Of a DNA stretch of 8,277 bases, positions 1-5,835 are shown piece after piece. The DNA is from Acidobacteriota bacterium. GTDB taxonomy: Bacteria > Acidobacteriota > Terriglobia > Versatilivoradales > Versatilivoraceae. The notes below the pieces were generated by a model. The model was given only the letters and a program-made list of their open reading frames with translations, did no database searches and was not told the DNA's origin. Both the position numbers and the translations under genes were made by a program. The stretch covers positions 1-8,277 of the forward strand of contig JAPOZE010000544.1 of the NCBI GenBank assembly GCA_026706225.1, read 5' to 3'. Each line of letters begins with the position of its first letter. Within the stretch, counting starts at the first letter, position 1.

Positions 1-67
1 GGTTCTCCGCGGTCCCTGGTGGGTGTCTATTGCCCTCTATGCCTGGCCGGTCTGAAGCAACGGTTGG

Positions 68-634
68 CTAGAAGGTGATTCCGAATATCATGGAGAAACC
101 GCTGCGCCTGGTGGCTCTGACGCCTATGGAGAAGCCGTGCTTTTTCCCCCTGAAGGCAAACTCCATACCGCCTCCGCCATTGAAATGGGTGGCCTCCCGG
201 TAATCGAGCAGGCCGTCGGAGAACCGATGTTCCGGGTACTCATCAGGCATGAAAATTCTGCAGGACCCCGGCACGCGGTCGATGCACTTGGAGCTCATGG
301 CGTAGCCAAGCAGCCCGTAGGGTGTCAAGGTGACACGGGACGACAAGGGAAAGGAATAGCCGATCGGAAAGTTGATCTCCGTCTCGGACTCGAATTCGGA
401 GGGTGGATTCGGACTTGGGTTCCACACCATTTCGATCCCGCCATAGGGCCCCTTGTACTTGCTGTGGCTCACACCCCACCCGATACTCCTGCTGCCTCCG
501 ACCATGTAAAAGCGCCCAAAGCCGGGTTTGTCGTTCTCCGCCGGGTCCTGGCCGAGCGCCCAAGACTCGGGAAACATCAGAGCCAATCCGGAAACCATCA
601 GAACCGCGATACTTCTCCCTGGTCTCGACTTCAT
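68..634 (-). CDS. Exported beta-rich protein, probable small outer-membrane beta-barrel
   Basis: This 188-residue protein belongs to no family I recognise. It opens with a signal peptide: basic residues K2, R4 and R7, a hydrophobic stretch at about 9-21, and a likely signal peptidase I site after A26-L27-G28. The mature part is rich in Gly, Ser and aromatic residues in short alternating patterns (about 39-71, 85-113, 149-161, 167-188). It ends in phenylalanine (I-T-F), as expected of a beta-barrel inserted by the Bam machinery. About six to eight strands would fit a small barrel, but pore or adhesin activity cannot be read from it. Two cysteines (C117, C125) sit in what would be one loop and could form a disulfide. 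The ATG at 632-634 is supported by a strong Shine-Dalgarno (plus-strand 638-647, reading AAGGGGGTGA on the coding strand). It diverges from the gene at 968. Being a coding gene is fairly sure; the barrel is inference. Confidence 0.72.
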   Translation of the reverse strand: MKSRPGRSIAVLMVSGLALMFPESWALGQDPAENDKPGFGRFYMVGGSRSIGWGVSHSKYKGPYGGIEMVWNPSPNPPSEFESETEINFPIGYSFPLSSRVTLTPYGLLGYAMSSKCIDRVPGSCRIFMPDEYPEHRFSDGLLDYREATHFNGGGGMEFAFRGKKHGFSIGVRATRRSGFSMIFGITF

Positions 635-967
635 CGGTCACCCCCTTCACAACGTCCTTTTCTCCCGCCTCACCCGACCGGTCGACCAAGCGGTCTCAGG
701 GAGAGACAGGCTGTTGTCTGCGAGGTCGTTACTAAGAAGATGGCCGGCTATACTCTTCTGTTGCCTTCAACCCCGTTTCGGCAAATGCCACGCAAGCTAC
801 CTGCAACTGGATGACCTGAGCGTAGATTGATGGTTTTCACCTGACATTTCGCTATCATGGGCAACTGAATGGCAGGGCCGCATGACCGCTACCGGGAAAG
901 TAGGGTCGGCTGGGCTCGCTGGAGAGTTCTTGGACCAGTCACCGATCACGCCGGCAAGGAGAATCTC
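635..967. other. Divergent intergenic region, no convincing gene
   Basis: This stretch separates the divergent genes ending at 634 and starting at 968. Open frames crossing it lack a ribosome binding site or run antisense into neighbours. The visible structure is a 10-bp perfect palindrome CGACCGGTCG at 675-684, about 40 bases upstream of the minus-strand start codon and so in a possible operator position. There is also a TATCAT hexamer at 853-858 that could serve the plus-strand gene, but its nearest TTGATG (827-832) is 20 bases away, too far for a good sigma70-type promoter. No RNA gene was recognised. Promoters for both flanking genes must lie here or nearby, but I cannot place them. Confidence 0.5.
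956..961 (+). promoter_or_regulatory. Shine-Dalgarno AAGGAG that selects a GTG start at 968
   Basis: AAGGAG lies six bases before the GTG at 968-970, an ideal spacing. The alternatives are an ATG at 869, with no comparable purine tract upstream and an implausible polar N-terminus, and an ATG at 1031, preceded by a pyrimidine-rich sequence. The GTG start is therefore preferred. Confidence 0.6.
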
Positions 968-2254
968 GTGAAACACCAGATCCAACCACGGCGGGTCGGG
1001 CCTTGTGGTTCCAAAACCGCCGTCATTCTCATGTTCCGGCTATTTCCCCTATCCGTGAAGTGCGGGGCCCTTCTCGGGTTGATCGCAGCCCTGGGAGCCG
1101 TTGGTCCCGGCTGCCGCACCCGGGTGGAGGACCATCGGGTCCGGGTCGAGATCGAGGGGGAGGTGGAGATCGTTCCGCCCGGAAGCGGTCAGGGGCGGGG
1201 GATGCTGGGAATCGTCCGGCACCCCGACGGGTCGATCTTTGTCAACACCCAGTCCCGGGGGCTGGTCAGGAGCACCGACAACGGCCGGACCTGGGAGGCC
1301 ATCGAGGCGGAGAATGCCTTCGCTCTGGGAGTCACCCGAGACGGCCGGCTGTGGCTGGCCGGTCCCAAGGCGGAGGATGCGGTTTCGGTTTCCTATTCGG
1401 CGGACCGGGGCCGGAGCTGGACGGCCGCCCGGGTGGACGGCGCCGTCCTGGCCCCGTCTTCAAAGCAGCCCTTCGACTGGGTGGGAGACGACTACAACAC
1501 CTTCCTGGAAGGTCCCGACGGCACCTTGATGCTGGGCGTGGGCGCCCGCTATCTGCCCTGGTACTACCGGGACCCGGACCTCCTGCAGGACGGCTTGGTC
1601 CGGCCCGACGCGGACCTCGGAGGCCTGTTCCTGATTCGCAGCACCGACGGCGGCGCAAGCTGGGGAGACCCGACCCTGATGCATCCCTTCGTTTGTGAAG
1701 TCGGCTTGGCGGCCGATCCCTTCAACCCGGACCGTATCCTGGCCATGACCCGCATCCAGCGGCCGCTGCTGGCCGGAGAGGATCGAGAGAGCACGCTGGA
1801 GAAAACGGGATGCCCTGACGAGGTGCCTTCCCCTGAGCCCTCCATCTACAAGAACGGCCTCCTGCTGGAATCCCACGACCGCGGTCGCACCTTCCGGGAA
1901 GTGCCCGGCAGCCTCACCGGCTACTACGAACACCGGGGAACCATTCTTTGGACAGGAGACAATGTGGTGGTGGTGACCCACCAGGCCAGCAACCAGAGCG
2001 AGCGTTACGGCGCTCTTTTCGCTCGGATCAGCCTGGACGGTGGGAAAACCTGGGCGAACGGGTCTCCCTCAGGGACGCCCCGGATGAACCAATCCACCCG
2101 CTTCGAGCTGGTTCCCAAGCCTCCCGGCCACTCCTTCACCGCCCCCACCCTGGAACTGTCCCGCGACCGGTTCCTGACCCCCTACCTGCACGGGAGCATC
2201 GCCGCCGGCACGGCAACCGTCACCGGCGTCTTCTGGCGTATTGAGCGGCGATAG
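968..2254 (+). CDS. Exported Asp-box (BNR) repeat protein, sialidase-like beta-propeller without canonical GH33 active site
   Basis: From the GTG start this is a 428-residue protein. A long basic N-terminus (R8, R9, K16, R24, K31) precedes a hydrophobic segment at about 33-46 and a cysteine at 49. The residues before it (G-P-G-C) make a poor lipobox, so it may be a lipoprotein or a normally cleaved secreted protein. Five Asp boxes (S-x-D-x-G-x-T/S-W or F) are clear at 102-109, 144-151, 225-232, 302-309 and 355-362, as expected of a six-bladed sialidase-type propeller. The Arg-Ile-Pro motif that supplies the first catalytic arginine of GH33 enzymes is absent, and I find no convincing Tyr/Glu pair. 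Family knowledge therefore supports a BNR fold but not sialidase activity; a glycan-binding protein or a glycosidase of another propeller family is possible. It ends 37 bases before the stop of the convergent toxin gene. An ATG at 1031 would give a shorter protein with a more conventional signal peptide. Confidence 0.75.
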   Translation: MKHQIQPRRVGPCGSKTAVILMFRLFPLSVKCGALLGLIAALGAVGPGCRTRVEDHRVRVEIEGEVEIVPPGSGQGRGMLGIVRHPDGSIFVNTQSRGLVRSTDNGRTWEAIEAENAFALGVTRDGRLWLAGPKAEDAVSVSYSADRGRSWTAARVDGAVLAPSSKQPFDWVGDDYNTFLEGPDGTLMLGVGARYLPWYYRDPDLLQDGLVRPDADLGGLFLIRSTDGGASWGDPTLMHPFVCEVGLAADPFNPDRILAMTRIQRPLLAGEDRESTLEKTGCPDEVPSPEPSIYKNGLLLESHDRGRTFREVPGSLTGYYEHRGTILWTGDNVVVVTHQASNQSERYGALFARISLDGGKTWANGSPSGTPRMNQSTRFELVPKPPGHSFTAPTLELSRDRFLTPYLHGSIAAGTATVTGVFWRIERR

Positions 2255-2291
2255 GGGGAAAGCGGGGGACGTTGTCGTATAAGTCGAGCGC

Positions 2292-2714
2292 TCATCCTTT
2301 GCCCAATCGATCTCTTATGGTATTCGGGGCGAGGATCGGAACCGAAATCACCGATGCCAAGGCGAGCAGGTCGTTGTCGCCGGTCACCAGGGCATCGGCT
2401 TTGGCGGCCAACGCGAGTTCGAGGAAAGGCCTGTCAGCAGAATCGCGGCATTCCGGCACGGCCGCAGGCTTCAACACGATCACCGTCTCGCACCACGGCA
2501 AGTAATCAGCCAGCAGGTCTTCTCGTTCGGCGCGTGTCAGGCGAAACTTCGGATAGCACAGCACTCGGAGCAGTTCTGCGGTCGTATCACGGCTTGCCAG
2601 CGGGAGAATGGTTTCCGACTGCCAGGCAGGGCGCAACCAGGACAACGATCCGCTGGGGAACAGCAGGGCCGACAGCAGCACATTGGTGTCAAGCACCAGG
2701 CGCAGCCCGGTCAT
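2292..2714 (-). CDS. PIN-domain toxin, VapC-like ribonuclease (COG1569-type)
   Basis: This 140-residue protein has the PIN-domain layout of a metal-dependent RNase toxin. The N-terminal strand carries L-D9-T-N11. An acidic residue follows at E47 in a helix (D-T-T-A-E-L-L), then D94 (R-D-S-A-D-R-P-F), then the C-terminal V-T-G-D113-N-D115. Together these form the expected Mg/Mn-binding acidic site, and all positions are intact. The pattern A-L-V-T-G-D-N-D-L-L and the N-terminal L-V-L-D-T-N-V-L-L-S-A-L resemble the 'putative toxin component, PIN family' group. I chose the ATG at 2712-2714 because it overlaps the antitoxin stop as ATGA, which implies coupled translation; an in-frame ATG at 2732 would add six residues. 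Cytoplasmic action on RNA (often tRNA or mRNA) is known for the family, but the target is unknown here. The gene converges on the Asp-box protein gene. Confidence 0.88.
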   Translation of the reverse strand: MTGLRLVLDTNVLLSALLFPSGSLSWLRPAWQSETILPLASRDTTAELLRVLCYPKFRLTRAEREDLLADYLPWCETVIVLKPAAVPECRDSADRPFLELALAAKADALVTGDNDLLALASVISVPILAPNTIRDRLGKG

Positions 2715-2935
2715 GGCGCCCGGCGAGCCCATGCCACAGCCTCGGCCACATCGGTTTCGGACATGCCGAGTTCAGCCAACTTGGCGCGCACTGCATCGGC
2801 ACGGTTCACGCGCACGGGCGTCAGCACGATACGGCCGTTCTCTTTAGTTACATCGAAATACTCGGAGCCCTGGAAGTCGGCGACCACGGCTTTGGGCAGG
2901 GTCAACTGGTTCTTGGACGTCAGCTTGGCAAGCAT
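2711..2935 (-). CDS. AbrB/MazE-like antitoxin
   Basis: This 74-residue protein is the first gene of the toxin-antitoxin operon. Its N-terminus (T-S-K-N-Q-L-T-L-P-K at about 6-15) is the swapped-hairpin AbrB/SpoVT/MazE DNA-binding signature, usually written as T-x-K-G-Q-[VI]-T-[IL]-P. The glycine is replaced by asparagine here. A second beta segment follows (R-I-V-L-T-P at about 35-40). The C-terminal part (about 45-72) is charged and predicted helical, the usual toxin-neutralising tail. A Shine-Dalgarno GGAGAG (plus-strand 2942-2947) sits six bases from the ATG. The last codons overlap the toxin start by four bases. By family precedent it should bind and inactivate the PIN toxin and repress its own promoter, whose operator-like inverted repeat lies just upstream. 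Confidence 0.85.
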   Translation of the reverse strand: MLAKLTSKNQLTLPKAVVADFQGSEYFDVTKENGRIVLTPVRVNRADAVRAKLAELGMSETDVAEAVAWARRAP

Positions 2936-2956
2936 GGGATACTCTCCGCAGCGTTA

Positions 2957-2987
2957 GCAAGGAAACAAGGATAGTATATTTCCTTGC
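2957..2987. repeat. Perfect 9-bp inverted repeat bracketing the -10 box, probable operator
   Basis: GCAAGGAAA at 2957-2965 is repeated as its exact reverse complement TTTCCTTGC at 2979-2987. The arms are 22 bases centre to centre, about two helical turns, so a dimeric or tetrameric AbrB-type repressor could contact both on one face. The -10 box occupies the last six bases of the 13-base spacer, and one arm lies between -10 and -35. Binding would therefore block RNA polymerase. Autoregulation is inferred from the layout and from other toxin-antitoxin operons. Confidence 0.65.
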
Positions 2988-3001
2988 AATAGGAATTGCA
3001 A
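2973..3001 (-). promoter_or_regulatory. Sigma70-type promoter of the toxin-antitoxin operon
   Basis: On the minus strand a -35 box TTGCAA (3001-2996) is followed after exactly 17 bases by a -10 box TATACT (2978-2973, five of six consensus bases). Transcription would begin near 2966, giving a leader of about 30 bases that carries the GGAGAG ribosome binding site. The region is strikingly AT-rich against its surroundings. It lies in the 122-base gap behind the GH109 gene, so the cassette probably does not depend on that gene's transcript. Confidence 0.65.
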
Positions 3002-3003
3002 TA
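2984..3003. repeat. Direct repeat TTGCAATA, 12-base period, over the -35 region
   Basis: TTGCAATA occurs at 2984-2991 and again at 2996-3003. Each copy contains the self-complementary TTGCAA; the second supplies the -35 box and the first overlaps one arm of the operator-like inverted repeat. The copies could be extra contact sites for the antitoxin or toxin-antitoxin complex, or a by-product of a short AT-rich promoter. Confidence 0.45.
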
Positions 3004-3057
3004 TGGCGGGTCTTCCCAAGAAGTCAGGGGCGGTAAACAGATGTCGGCCTTGACCAC

Positions 3058-4389
3058 TCAAGCAGTGACGATGCCCAAGGGCTGTCTCTTCTTCCACTCG
3101 CCGCGGGTGAAATCGGGGAAATGGACCGGTTGGTTCCGGCTGGCGATGGAGCGCTCGCTCAGGGGGGACACGGCGCTCAAGGCCGCGGCGTCGTAGACAT
3201 CCATGTCGAGGGGCGTGCCCCGGCGCAAACACTGGATCAGCCGGTAGTCCTCGATGTAGTCCATGCCTCCGTGGCCGGCGCCCCTGGACTTTTCTTCCAT
3301 GGCCTTCCACAAGGGGTGCTCATATTCCGAGCCGTAATTGGAAAGGAGTTCCCACCGGTGCTCCGGGGAGCGTCCCTCGATGTAGATCTTCTCCTCGGGA
3401 TACTTCCGGACCAGGCCCCGGGTTCCCTGCACGTTGACGTCCCGGCTGTAGGGGCGGGGCGAATCGGTATCGTGCTTGACCACGATGGTCTGTCCGGCGG
3501 CGGTCCTGATCAGGGTGGTGACCACGTCCCCCAGCGCATACCGTTTTCGGGCTTCCGGGCTCTCCGGGCCGAACTTCTTTTCCGCAAACAGATTGAGTCC
3601 CCGGGAGGGGCTGCTCATGGAAACCAGGCGGGCAAACTGGTTGCCGCGGTTGATGTTCATGCACTGAGCCACCGGTCCGAGCCCGTGAGTCGGATAGAGG
3701 TCCCCGTTGCGCACCACCGAGTGGGCCAGGCGCCACAGTCCCTCTCCCTCGTCGCTGAACTTGATGTCGCGCAGGTCGTGCAGGTAACCGCACTCGGCGT
3801 GGAGCAACTCTCCCAGCAGTCCCTGGCGCACCATGTTCAGAATCATCAGCTCCACCCGGTCGTAGCAGCAGTTCTCCATCATGACGCAGTGCTTTCCGGT
3901 ACTCTCCGAGGTCTCCACCAGTTGCCAGCACTCCTCCAGCGTAACCGCCGCCGGAACCTCGGTGGCGGCATGCTTGCCGTTCTTCATGGCGGCAACGCAG
4001 ACCGGAACATGCCAGCGCCAGGGCGTGGCCGTGTAGACCAGATCCAGGTCTTCCTCGGCGCACAAACGCTCGAAATCGCGATCGCCGCCGGTATAGAGCC
4101 TGGGGGCAGGCTGCCCTGCCTCCTGGACCAGGGTGCCGGCCCGCCTGGCGTGCTCTTCCCGGATGTCACAGATGGCCGTAACGGCCGCACCCTGGATGCG
4201 GACCAGGTTACGGATATGCCCGGTTCCCATTCCACCCACGCCCACGAATCCCACGCGGACCGAATCCATGGGGGGCTGGTGGGCCATGGCCCGATGGCCG
4301 GCCGCCAGGCCAAGTCCGGCGACGGCGCTGGATTTCACGAAGTCTCGCCGGCTGATGAATGAACCGAGGGGCTGATTTTCCGTGCTCAT
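3058..4389 (-). CDS. Tat-exported Gfo/Idh/MocA-fold protein, GH109-type candidate alpha-N-acetylgalactosaminidase
   Basis: The 443-residue protein starts with a twin-arginine signal (S13-R-R-D-F-V-K19) and a weakly hydrophobic segment at about 21-31, so it would be folded with its cofactor and exported. A Rossmann nucleotide-binding loop follows (G47-F-V-G-V-G-G-M-G55), with D75 at the end of the next strand, where NAD ribose is usually held. Further motifs are A-T-P-W-R-W-H (121-127), E-V-P (144-146), E-N-C-C-Y (172-176) and Y-P-T-H-G-L-G-P (232-239). These match what I remember of GH109 enzymes, which cleave terminal alpha-GalNAc using bound NAD+ in an oxidation/elimination cycle. Many exported relatives are uncharacterised, so substrate is less certain than fold. 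The ATG at 4387-4389 has AAGGAA five bases upstream; a longer frame would add a non-signal N-terminus. It is divergent from the sialidase gene, fitting joint glycan removal. Confidence 0.87.
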   Translation of the reverse strand: MSTENQPLGSFISRRDFVKSSAVAGLGLAAGHRAMAHQPPMDSVRVGFVGVGGMGTGHIRNLVRIQGAAVTAICDIREEHARRAGTLVQEAGQPAPRLYTGGDRDFERLCAEEDLDLVYTATPWRWHVPVCVAAMKNGKHAATEVPAAVTLEECWQLVETSESTGKHCVMMENCCYDRVELMILNMVRQGLLGELLHAECGYLHDLRDIKFSDEGEGLWRLAHSVVRNGDLYPTHGLGPVAQCMNINRGNQFARLVSMSSPSRGLNLFAEKKFGPESPEARKRYALGDVVTTLIRTAAGQTIVVKHDTDSPRPYSRDVNVQGTRGLVRKYPEEKIYIEGRSPEHRWELLSNYGSEYEHPLWKAMEEKSRGAGHGGMDYIEDYRLIQCLRRGTPLDMDVYDAAALSAVSPLSERSIASRNQPVHFPDFTRGEWKKRQPLGIVTA

Positions 4390-4454
4390 GGGGATTCCTT
4401 TCCTGCGGGCACTGTTCGGGTCCTGCCTTGGGGCGTGGCTGACCACAGGCTCCA

Positions 4455-4460
4455 ATTATA
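4455..4460 (-). promoter_or_regulatory. Consensus -10 box (TATAAT) upstream of the GH109-type gene
   Basis: The minus strand reads a perfect TATAAT at 4460-4455 within otherwise very GC-rich sequence, about 65 bases before the GH109 start codon. The expected -35 position (around 4478-4483) reads CCCCGC and is not consensus. An activator-dependent promoter or an alternative sigma factor would explain this. I could not place a matching promoter for the divergent sialidase gene; TATCCT at 4550-4555 is only a weak candidate. Confidence 0.4.
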
Positions 4461-4632
4461 TGCCAGCCGGGAGGTTGGCGGGGAGGGGCCACGGCCACGG
4501 GTCGGCAATCTGTTGCTACAGACCTTCGCCAATCGAGGGCAAAACGTTGTATCCTAGCTGGAAATCTATCCATCGGAACAGGATCTCCTTGCGCTCGAAG
4601 GCGGGCTGTCGTCGTCGTCGCAGGCAAGGAGG

Positions 4633-4638
4633 GGAGGT
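4633..4638 (+). promoter_or_regulatory. Shine-Dalgarno GGAGGT that fixes the sialidase start at 4643
   Basis: GGAGGT ends four bases before the ATG at 4643, and a second purine tract AAGGAGG lies at 4626-4632. The frame is open upstream to 4382, but only this ATG is followed immediately by a lipoprotein signal peptide, so the longer reading is rejected. Confidence 0.75.
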
Positions 4639-4642
4639 CAAC

Positions 4643-5770
4643 ATGAACGATTACCGAGTGGTGTTTCTGCTGTCTCTCGGGCTCCTTCTGCAGGGATGTG
4701 CGGCCGAGCCAGAGATCACCCACGTGGACGTTTTCACCTCGGGCCAGGACGGCTACCACACCTACCGCATCCCGGCCGTCGAAACAGCCCCGGACGGATC
4801 GCTGCTGGTGTTTACCGAAGCTCGCAAGTACAACCGGCACGATCCCGGCACGCACGGCAACGACATCGACCTGGTCTACAAGCGCAGCACGGACGGCGGC
4901 AAGACCTGGTCGGAGATGAGCGTGCTGGACGATCCCGGGGAGCGCTGGGGATCCTGCAATCCCGTCACTCTGCTGGATCGGACCACCAACCGGGTGTGGC
5001 TGTTTCACAACCGGACCCGGCCGGACCGCAGCAGCGCGAGCGCCAGGGTCGGAACCGACGACTCCCAGGCCTGGGCACGCTACAGCCAGGACAACGGGCT
5101 CACCTGGTCCGACCCCATGGACCTCACCGGAATCGCCCGCGACATCGAGCAGTGGGGAAGCTCCTTCTTCGGTCCGGGCGGCGCCGTTCAGAACGCCAAG
5201 GGGCGCCTGATCGTTCCAGTCGCCCAGACGACCGGAAAGGGCAACGACGGCAAAACGTACACTCCCACCACCTGGACGGCGTTCGCCATCTACAGCGACG
5301 ACCATGGAGAGACCTGGACTCGGGGCCAGTTGGCCTCCTCCTCCACCAGCGAGAACCAATTCGTCGAGTTGGCCGACGGCAACCTCCTGATGGACGCCCG
5401 CCAGGACGAGGGTCCGACCCGGTCGATCTTTCTCAGCAGCGACGGCGGCCAGACCTGGTCTCCCCCCAGGACCGGGCAGGTGGTGCCGCCCATTGCCTCC
5501 GGCATCGAGCGCTACTCCCTGGTGTCGGCGGGCTCCGACCGCAATCGAATCCTCTGGAGCGGGCCCAAGGGCCCCGGGAGGCAGACGATGGTTCTGCGTG
5601 TCAGCTACGACGAAGGCAAGACCTTTGGCAACGAACGGGTGATTTCCGAAGACAAGGCGGCCTACTCCGACATGACCCTGCTATCTGACCGGAGCATTGG
5701 AGTGATCTGGGAGCGCGGCGGCTATGCTTTCATCACCCTCTCGCGCTTCGACCTGGGATTCGTCGAGTAG
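4643..5770 (+). CDS. Lipoprotein exo-alpha-sialidase, GH33 family
   Basis: The 375-residue protein removes terminal sialic acid from glycans, by family. A short hydrophobic signal ends in the lipobox L16-Q-G-C19, so it should be lipid-anchored, and it is a single catalytic domain without a lectin module. The GH33 hallmarks are all present. Y41-R42-I-P gives the first arginine. F-T-E59-A-R61 follows, with an acid/base aspartate at D67 or D74. Five Asp boxes lie at 82-89, 148-155, 218-225, 265-272 and 321-328. S-E237-N-Q leads to the second arginine in M-D-A-R253. R313 (P-G-R-Q) is the probable third arginine. Y341 (A-Y-S-D) is the likely nucleophile, and E357 (W-E-R-G) the residue that positions an arginine. 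With no key residue missing, activity is likely; linkage preference and hydrolytic versus trans-sialidase chemistry cannot be read. It diverges from the GH109-type gene 253 bases away and is followed by a palindrome at its stop. Confidence 0.93.
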   Translation: MNDYRVVFLLSLGLLLQGCAAEPEITHVDVFTSGQDGYHTYRIPAVETAPDGSLLVFTEARKYNRHDPGTHGNDIDLVYKRSTDGGKTWSEMSVLDDPGERWGSCNPVTLLDRTTNRVWLFHNRTRPDRSSASARVGTDDSQAWARYSQDNGLTWSDPMDLTGIARDIEQWGSSFFGPGGAVQNAKGRLIVPVAQTTGKGNDGKTYTPTTWTAFAIYSDDHGETWTRGQLASSSTSENQFVELADGNLLMDARQDEGPTRSIFLSSDGGQTWSPPRTGQVVPPIASGIERYSLVSAGSDRNRILWSGPKGPGRQTMVLRVSYDEGKTFGNERVISEDKAAYSDMTLLSDRSIGVIWERGGYAFITLSRFDLGFVE

Positions 5771-5791
5771 GGGCACCCCTTGTGGGTGCCC
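5771..5791. repeat. Perfect 8-bp hairpin palindrome abutting the sialidase stop codon
   Basis: GGGCACCC (5771-5778) and GGGTGCCC (5784-5791) flank a five-base loop CTTGT and begin at the first base after the stop codon. No T-tract follows (ATTGCGG), so it is not a standard intrinsic terminator, although such a stem could shield the 3' end of the message. The sequence resembles short palindromes that I recall as dispersed intergenic repeats in environmental genomes. Only one copy is present here, so repeat status cannot be shown. Confidence 0.55.
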
Positions 5792-5835
5792 ATTGCGGAG
5801 ATGCCCGGGCCAACGGGAAGAGCCGGGAAACGACA

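Noticed and set aside
749..754. TATACT hexamer as a plus-strand promoter
   Set aside because: No -35 partner at usable distance, and the next plus-strand gene starts over 200 bases downstream.
137..814. 225-codon plus-strand frame across the first gene and its upstream region
   Set aside because: It is antisense to the signal-peptide-bearing beta protein, has no ribosome binding site and no family features.
1460..1981. Minus-strand frame beginning with a His-rich stretch resembling a tag or metal site
   Set aside because: The histidines are the complement of a run of GTG codons encoding valines (V333-V336) in the Asp-box protein; it is a shadow.
2255..2291. Bidirectional terminator between the convergent genes
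   Set aside because: The 37-base gap shows no convincing stem followed by a T-tract on either strand.
3121..4362. 413-codon open frame on the plus strand opposite the GH109-type gene
   Set aside because: It is an antisense shadow created by high GC: no ribosome binding site, no family motif and a composition dominated by His, Gly, Val and Gln, while the minus frame carries clear motifs.
4550..4555. TATCCT as -10 box for the sialidase gene
   Set aside because: The only nearby -35-like hexamer (TTCGCC, 4525-4530) is 19 bases away and weak, so it is not listed as a feature.
4608..4620. Tandem GTC triplets before the sialidase gene as a phase-variation tract
   Set aside because: Only about four units of a trinucleotide, outside the coding region and promoter boxes; too short to suggest slippage control.
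4208..5359. 383-codon minus-strand frame opposite the sialidase gene
   Set aside because: It runs antisense through the GH33 catalytic motifs and into the GH109 gene in another frame, with low-complexity composition and no recognisable domain.
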